A stretch of DNA of 64,000 bases from Lucinisca nassula (taxonomy: Eukaryota > Mollusca > Bivalvia > Lucinida > Lucinidae), in NCBI GenBank assembly GCA_963580285.1, contig OY757011.1, positions 100,532,316 through 100,596,315 of the forward strand, written 5' to 3'. The notes below the pieces were generated by a model. That model made no database searches and was not told the origin of the DNA. It saw only the letters and a list, made by a program, of their open reading frames with translations. Shown here one piece after another: positions 57,105 to 64,000 of this stretch. The position numbers were made by a program, and so were the translations under genes. Each line of letters starts with the position of its first letter. The stretch's first letter is position 1.

Positions 57105-57395
57105 CCAGCCCAGTGGAATTCGTTTCACTGACCGCTCCAAGGCGGTTCTTCTGTCGCTGTTTATTTTTGTTATGGTTTGTCTTTGAGTGTTTGTATCACT
57201 TATTTTATTTTGTTTTGGATATCGAATTGGCCATTTTGTGGAAAAGTGACTGTCCTTTTGGCTTTCCGCTATTGATGTTTCCATTAGGGTCTGTTGTTTC
57301 ATGTTTGTGTTTCTTTCCCCTTTGGTAACTCTGGTGGGAGCTGTGGGTAAATTGTGTCGATTACTGATCATTGCCTACACTTCTATGTTCTACAT
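57105..57395 (+). mobile_element. Penelope-like 3'-end fragment
   Basis: GACCGCTCCAAGGCGGTTCT to GCCTACACTTCTATG, joined directly to LINE relic 4 and more severely truncated than the other three copies. Confidence 0.75.
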
Positions 57396-57639
57396 ATAAC
57401 AACTTTTACCCAAACACTGATGATTCATGAGGCCTATTCCGACTTTATGTTTATGTTTGGTGTCAGGGTTCTGTTTTCCGTCGACTATCTGCCACACATA
57501 TAGTGCAGTAGACTTGTACCATTAGCTATAAAAGGCACATCGTGTAGAAAATACATGTACATTGTTACTACAGTTTGTTTTCTGCTCTCCCATGAAAGAA
57601 TTTTATTTTTTTTTTTTTTTTCAAATTGATTATCATCGT

Positions 57640-58130
57640 CTATGTTACACCCGTATGACTTTGTGCATTCTTTCATATCTTAACACTATTTACTTTTCTG
57701 GTGAAAAATTGTGACAGTTTTCTCATTTATGCTTCAAACATGGCTGTTGGTGCTCGTTGGAACTGCCGCAGTGAAGTGGTTCTATCGAGTACCCACGGCG
57801 TATGTCTTGGAGCAGGAATGAGAAAAATATTGTATACCCAGTCAGACGCGCATCTGACTGAGGTACTGAGGCCGACGATTATCATACGAGATATTTTGGC
57901 CAGCAATAATCGAGTGTATGTAAACGTAAAGTGCAGATAACTCCATGTCAACAGACATACAACGTCTAAACAACGTCGTGTCAACGTCAATGCAACATCA
58001 CTGCGATGCATTGACGCTGACGCAGCAAATTGTATACCCAGTTATAAAATATTGTAACCCCCAGTTCTCTCTCTATAAAGTTGGGTTTAAAGGGGCGTTC
58101 ATTGCACGGACCTGTTATCGTAATGAATCG
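57640..58130. mobile_element. MITE-P2 copy split by a 187-bp insertion
   Basis: Left part ACACCCGTATGACTTTGTGC with core GTGCTCGTTGGAACTGCCGC at 57749. The right part CCCCCAGTTCTCTCTCTATA ends CACGGACCTGTTATCGTAAT. Confidence 0.75.
57843..58029 (-). mobile_element. 187-bp insertion ending inside a SINE-E tRNA head
   Basis: TTGTATACCCAGT is duplicated at 57830-57842 and 58030-58042. Minus strand: TTTGCTGCGTCAGCGTCAAT, CAACGT repeats, ATTATTGCTGGCCAAAATAT, then GGCCTCAGTACCTCAGTCAG..GTCTG. The same leader precedes the SINE-E at 59935. Confidence 0.75.
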
Positions 58131-58289
58131 TCTTATTATTAACATTGCTAGAGATACTCGCCTACCAGTCGAGGAAGACAGAAGACCAACTTCTATCGTA
58201 CATGTTGTCTAAACTGAAAAGCACTCACACAACCTTTCAATAATTCCCTGTCCCCTTTTTGTACTTTCTCTCATCTACTTACTTCTAAA

Positions 58290-59040
58290 ATATGTTCTAG
58301 AAAGGGTTGTCCTTTGGAAACAAGGAATACAAAAAACAAAACTGTAAACTAGATCGCGCAGTCGATGGCGCGCCATCGCAAATCCCCACGTTTTGACCTC
58401 TTCCAGGGACCCCTGTGGGCTGGTCCAAAAATTAATGTGCTCTTGCAGAAGCCATTCATGTATGTAACTCACACACCAAATTTGGTTGAATTCCAATGAA
58501 CGGTGTAGGAGGAGATAGCCGGACAGACGGACGGACGGACGAACGGACAGACGGAGGCGATAACAATATCCCCACTTTTCTTCGAAAAACGTGGAGATAA
58601 ATATGGAGTGTACAGGTTTTCTGGACCAGACTAGCTAGTTTTGCCCAATTAGGCCTCATCAGTGACCCTCAAAAATTTCAAAATTCACCACTGGAAGGGC
58701 AAGAAAATATAAACTACACTATGATGTTGGGCAGGGAGACTTTTTACGACCTCCACACATTCCCAGACACCAGCTATAGTGACGTTAAATATGCTCTAGA
58801 AATGGTTATCCTTTGGAGTGAGTGAGTGAGTGTTTGAGTTTTACGTCCCACCAACAGCTAAGGCCATACTGAGACGGGACCTAGGTTTAAAGACTCATCC
58901 GAAAGTGTGTATCCTTTGGAAGCAAGGAATGCACCACAAAACTGGAACGTATGGAGTGTACATGTTTTCTGGGCCTGAATAGCTAGTTTCGGCCAATAAG
59001 GCCTCATCAATGACCCTAAAACCTTTTCAAAGCTTTCCAA
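58290..59040. repeat. Duplicated segment with GGACGGACGGAC tract
   Basis: CTAGAAAGGGTTGTCCTTTG..ATGGAGTGTACAGGTTTTCT (58290-58690) recurs as CTAGAAATGGTTATCCTTTG (58797-59040), with a SINE-D inside the second copy. Confidence 0.6.
58818..58909 (-). mobile_element. SINE-D, 5'-truncated, 11-bp TSD
   Basis: TATCCTTTGGA at 58807-58817 and 58910-58920. Only the 3' half and the (TCAC)n tail are present. Confidence 0.88.
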
Positions 59041-59084
59041 AATGTCTGCACAAGAATTTCAGAGAAAATAAGTTCAGTTAATAT

Positions 59085-59367
59085 GGCATTAGGATAACAC
59101 ATCCGTGGGATATAGTAAATTTCTCAAACCTTAAAAAAGGCATCTTTTTCTGCTGAAGATTTGTGATATTTTTCTTATTTATACTCCAAACATAGGTTTT
59201 GGATGCTCGTTAGAACCACCTCATTGAGGCGGTTCTAACGAGTACCCACAGCCTATGTCTTGGAGCAGAACTAAGGAAATTAATGTTATTCCCCGTAAAC
59301 CCCAGTTTTCTTTATATAAAATGGGGTTTAGTGGGGTCTTAATTTCACGGACTTGTTCACGTGATGG
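59085..59367. mobile_element. MITE-P2 copy
   Basis: CACATCCGTGGGATATAGTA to CACGGACTTGTTCACGTGAT; core at 59202 (GATGCTCGTTAGAACCACCT). Confidence 0.8.
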
Positions 59368-59431
59368 GAAGTGGTTTTAGGTTCTAGCTTTACGTAAAAA
59401 CGCCAAATTAGGTCATTACCTGCCGTCCGTA

Positions 59432-59671
59432 TTTTTTTTTTTTTTTTTTTTTTTGGTTTTGGTTTTACGGCCCTTTCAAGATTATTTCACCCGCATCGAG
59501 CGATCGTTAATCAGAGATGGGCGAAAACCAGAGTACCCGGAGAAAAAACACCTTACCTTCCGTTGCAGAACTTGGCGTCTCACATATGACCCGAGCGAGA
59601 CTCGAACCACAGCGGTGAGAGACCACATGATCAAGAGTCAGCACTCTTAACCACTAGGCCACGGAGGCCCG
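59432..59671 (-). mobile_element. SINE-B copy
   Basis: Long T run (A tail), then the body; head GGGCCTCCGTGGCCTAGTGG at the right. Flanks TGCCGTCCGTA and TACCGTCGGTA are a probable diverged TSD. Confidence 0.85.
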
Positions 59672-60136
59672 TTACCGTCGGTATGATCATTTTCCACATT
59701 AATCTGGTACTTTTGAGTAACAAGTTCCGGAGCCGATGCTACACGCTATGTCAATTTCGTTGTTGCATCGACTTTGCTGCGTCAGCGTCAATGCATCGTT
59801 GTTTAGACGTTGTATGTCTGTTGACTTGGACGTTGTTTAGACGTTGTATGTCTGTTGACATGGAGTTATCTGCACTTTACATTTATATACACTTGATTAT
59901 TGCTGGCCAAAATATCTGGTATGATAATCATCGGCCTCAGAACCTCGGTCGGATGAACGTCTGACTGGTGATCAGAAAGGCGCGTGTTCGGTACCTGCCG
60001 GGTCGGCAACATTCTTTCGTGGAGATAGACGATGAAATATTTTCCACGGCCATCCTCTACCACTGGGCATCCGCTGATTCAAGAAGGGCAGTTGTCAGTG
60101 GCGAAAGTGTGTGCACTGTACTGGTTAACTGCTGAT

Positions 60137-61944
60137 GCCTCGGTCACAAATTCGGCGTACCCCGGCCGAGCTATACTATACGTTGTGGTCGGCCGAGCAG
60201 TCCAAGCCGAGAAATGGGTGTTTGGCTCGGTTTTGGCAAAAAGTATGCCGTGTGGGGCCTAGAGAGACATCCGCCGGGAATCGGGCGGTGTCAGCCTAAG
60301 TTTTGCGGGGAAGAATCGGCGTATACGCCGGGCGGAAATAGGCCGGTGCACTGCAGGTTACCGACCGTATACCCGGCGATTGTTACTAGTACCCGAGCAT
60401 CGGTCGATGTTCCGCAGATGTCCGCCAAGTTCCCGGCCGCCGGACAAGGGACGGGTTTACCCCAGCCGGGAATTGTCCAGTTGTTCAGGGGTATATAAAC
60501 TGCATCCTCTCCTGCCTATACAACAAATGGGTCAGCTCTGTTGGTGGGTGAACATCCTTTTTTCTTGACGTCGAGGAAAACTTTCGAAGAAAAGCGGAAC
60601 AAGATGTCTTATCCCACCACTGCACCTACCGTCACCCCAGGAAAGGATCCGGAGGTTACAGGAGTGGCTGCTTAGGGCTCGGCACCGTGCCAATGTGGTC
60701 TTTGCAACCTTGTGTGCGGGAGAAGAACTGCTACCGCTGATGGTGGATGAAGCAATGGATCGTGTACCGTCCTTTGCATGGGCAGTTATGAAACGTTTAT
60801 GTACAATGCTCCCTACTGGTCTGCTAGAAACTGGCACCCATCGGAGATCGGGCCCTTATATAGTCGAGCGACAATCAGCGATCGGCGTACCCCGGCCGAG
60901 CTATACTATACGTTGTGGTCGGCCGAGCAGTCCAAGCCGAGAAATGGGTTTTTTACTCGGTTTTGGCAAAAAGTATGCCGTGTGGGGCCTAGAGAGACAC
61001 CCGCCGGGAATCGGGCGGTGTCAGCCTAAGTTTTGCGGGGAAGCATCGGCGTATACGCCGGGTGGAAATAGGCCGGTGCACTGCAGGTTACCGACCGTAT
61101 ACCCGGCGATTGTTACTAGTCCCCGAGCATCGGTCGATGTTCCGCAGATGTCCGCCAAGTTCCCGGCCGCCGGACAAGGGACGGGTTTACCCCAGCCGGG
61201 AATTGTCCAGTTGTTCAGGGATATATAAACTGCATCCTCTCCTGCCTATACAACAAATGGGTCAGCTCTGTTGGTGGGTGAACATCCTTTTTTCTTGACG
61301 TCGAGGAAAACTTTCGAAGAAAAGCGGAACAAGTTGTCTTATCCCACCACTGCACCTACCGTCACCCCAGGAAAGGATCCGGAGGTTACAGGAGTGGCTG
61401 CTTAGGGCTCGGCACCGTGCCAATGTGGTCTTTGCAACCTTGTGTGCGGGAGAAGAACTGCTACCGCTGATGGTGGATGAAGCAATGGATCGTGTACCGT
61501 CCTTTGCATGGGCAGTTATGAAACGTTTATGTACAATGCTCCCTACTGGTCTACTAGAAACTGGCACCCATCGGAGATCGGGCCCTTATATAGTCGAGCG
61601 ACAATCAGCGATCGAGCGGCGCCAGTCGAAACTGGGATTCGTCCAGCGGTTTCCGCTTGATTGGTCGGGGTCCGCTTTACGACTACCGGATGCCAGCCGA
61701 TGCCAATCGACATCGACGTCGGTACGAGCTCTGCTCGACTCTTATCGATGTGCCACCGACCTAGAAGTCGGTGAGTTTTCGGGGAGAATTTTAACTACGA
61801 GTTAAAATTTAACCGGGGCCCCCTCCCGACCACCACCGACGCCCCAACATCCGGCGGGACGCCGACCGGACTCCAGCCCAATCTCACCCCATCGCAGTCC
61901 CGGAGTAGTCGGGCGGGGATCGAATAGTGATTTGTGACCGTGGC
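60137..61944. mobile_element. 1.8-kb TIR element with 730-bp internal tandem duplication
   Basis: The termini GCCTCGGTCACAAAT and ATTTGTGACCGTGGC are 15-bp inverted repeats with one mismatch. The content is unusually GC-rich and unrelated to its surroundings. Two 730-bp units (60154-60883, 60884-61613) are almost identical; a unique right part of about 320 bp includes a TTTTAACTACGAGTTAAAAT palindrome at 61789. The TSD is not resolvable. It is clearly an insertion because it cleanly splits a SINE-E. Confidence 0.8.
60491..60890 (+). other. TATA-like site and unassigned coding-like frame, unit 1
   Basis: TATATAAA at 60491-60498 is followed about 30 bp on by the short ORF MGQLCWWVNILFS. A longer frame without an ATG runs from about 60610 (LIPPLHLPSPQERIRRLQEW) through RHRANVVFATLCAGEELLPL to GTHRRSGPYIVERQSA. 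It has mixed charged and hydrophobic residues and looks protein-like; I recognise no family. The same arrangement recurs 730 bp on (TATA at 61221), where the frame continues differently past the duplication boundary to 61805. Confidence 0.35.
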
Positions 61945-62333
61945 TTTACGTATAAGCCTGCCCAGGGAAAAGTTTGGACAGGTAAACTGACCGGCTCAAA
62001 AATGACATAAAATAGTGTTGACTGGGCCGTTAGTCCAATACAAAACTAAACTGAGGTAGGGGTCTTTAACTTTAATGGAAGACACCCAGTCAGCGTAGAA
62101 TGTCGGTCAAGCGTCGGCCCGACGATCTATACACAGAATATTTATTTTCTGTCTTATACCGTTAACAAATAACATTAGCCCTGTATGGCTTTTACTTCTA
62201 CAAAAAACAGTGTAGAAGAAAAACAATCTTTTTGGTGCTGTTTGGGCAGGATCAAGATTTTCACCTTACATCCTCATTCGAAGGATGGAGCAGGTCATGG
62301 CATTCATCTCTGCAACTAAGTTTGACAACGCTG

Positions 62334-62335
<2 letters not shown>

Positions 62336-62374
<39 letters not shown>

Positions 62375-62395
62375 AATGAGCAGCATGAAGGTAAT

Positions 62396-62484
<89 letters not shown>
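62336..62484. repeat. (GA)n then (GT)n microsatellites
   Basis: GA at 62336-62371 and GT at 62398-62484, separated by a GAGCAGCATGAAGG linker. 62041-62330 has no recognised gene. Confidence 0.92.
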
Positions 62485-62488
<4 letters not shown>

Positions 62489-62504
62489 CATCTGAACTGC
62501 GCCT

Positions 62505-62560
62505 ACGTCGGGCCGACAGCGATACGACGTGGCGACGTCGTATCGCTGTCGGCCCGATGT
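62505..62560. repeat. 26-bp-arm perfect hairpin
   Basis: GGGCCGACAGCGATACGACG pairs with CGTCGTATCGCTGTCGGCCC around a short GGCG loop; a diverged partner is at 63551-63598. Confidence 0.88.
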
Positions 62561-62585
62561 TGGCCCAATGTGGTGCGCTAGCCCA

Positions 62586-63835
<1,250 letters not shown>

Positions 63836-64000
63836 TTTTACATTGGAATTCGCAAAAAAAAGTTAAAAAGAATTTCACTATACTACCATTTCTGTCACAA
63901 CAATTGTGTGTAACGATGTTGAGATGACCCCTGCATACCTTTCTAGGTATTTACCGCATGACGTCATTATTCACGCGCGTTGTAGTTTTGTCGCGAAATT

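Larger units (their letters stand above)
59770..62040 (+). mobile_element. Leader plus SINE-E, split by a 1.8-kb TIR element
   Basis: The CAACGT/ACGTTGT-rich leader starts TTTGCTGCGTCAGCGTCAAT at 59772. The SINE-E head is at 59935 (CCTCGGTCGGATGAACGTCTG) and its body runs to CTGGTTAACTGCT (60133). The 3' part resumes at TTTACGTATAAGCCTGCCC (61945) and ends GTTGACTGGGCCGTTAGTCC. Confidence 0.75.

Noticed and set aside
60532..60837. 101-codon minus ORF, repeated at 61262-61567
   Set aside because: Antisense shadow of the protein-like plus frame; Ser-rich without motifs.

Overview
The window looks like intergenic and intronic DNA from an animal, most likely a marine bivalve mollusc. The grounds are large introns with GT..AG junctions, no dense long ORFs, five families of short retroposon (four with tRNA-like heads), hundreds of hairpin-forming MITE-type sequences, Penelope-like and LINE reverse transcriptase remnants, and an AGCTCACCTGAGC...-type repeat that I associate from memory with bivalve genomes. 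Species cannot be read from the sequence.

Only one host gene family is clear: membrane-anchored short-chain dehydrogenases (SDR; RDH/17-beta-HSD/BDH1-like, SDR9C type). Gene B is on the + strand. Three consecutive coding exons (24935-25133, 29694-29894, 46837-46989), all in phase 1, join to residues 1-185 with TGCDSGFG, LDV, NNAG and the catalytic Asn. The Ser/Tyr/Lys exons were not found and probably lie beyond 64000. Gene A is on the - strand. Only its first coding exon is seen (10444-10648), with the same phase and ending in TGCDTG; the rest would lie to the left, beyond position 1 or in exons I missed. The two first exons are therefore divergent (head to head), about 14 kb apart.

The rest is mobile-element archaeology. 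Names used here: SINE-A (about 300 bp, no recognised head, CAAA tail), SINE-B (tRNA head GGCCTCCGTGGCCTAGTGG, A tail), SINE-C (tRNA head GGCCCCGATAGCTCAGTTGG, AC tail), SINE-D (tRNA head GCCTCCGTGGTGTAGTGG, TCAC tail), SINE-E (tRNA head GCCTCGGTAGCTCAGTCGG, CAAA tail). Many have clean target-site duplications (TSDs). The MITE families are: P (ends CATCACGAAAACACGCC or CATCACGTGAACAAGTCC, central hairpin GTACTCGTTAGAACCGCCTC), R (pogo-like ends CAGTCGAACTTCGATGG, same central hairpin), U (ends TACAGTAAAATTCC), Q (ends CCCAACAGGCAC), W (TTAAGGGGAAT ends), hairpin T (TTCATGGAAGTATGAAC) and hairpin S (GCAAACAGTGTAGACCC).

Layout. 0-10 kb: a TIR element filled with a 21-bp palindromic minisatellite, a 3-kb foldback, and a SINE-C split by a 1.5-kb element. 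10-24 kb: SDR-A exon 1, W MITEs, a 424-bp tandem duplication, S hairpins, SINE-A/D, and a foldback with 105-bp ends. 24-30 kb: SDR-B exons 1-2 tightly packed with MITEs. 30-34 kb: a TIR element holding an ATGGATATCCAT palindromic array with nested SINEs, inserted in a tandem-repeat element. 34-46 kb: sparse sequence, P MITEs and a Penelope-like element inserted in one of them. 46.8 kb: SDR-B exon 3. 48-57 kb: SINEs and four LINE remnants. 57-64 kb: a SINE-E split by a 1.8-kb element with a 730-bp internal tandem duplication, then AG/GT microsatellite arrays.

Coordinates of repeats were read by eye and their edges may be off by several bases.
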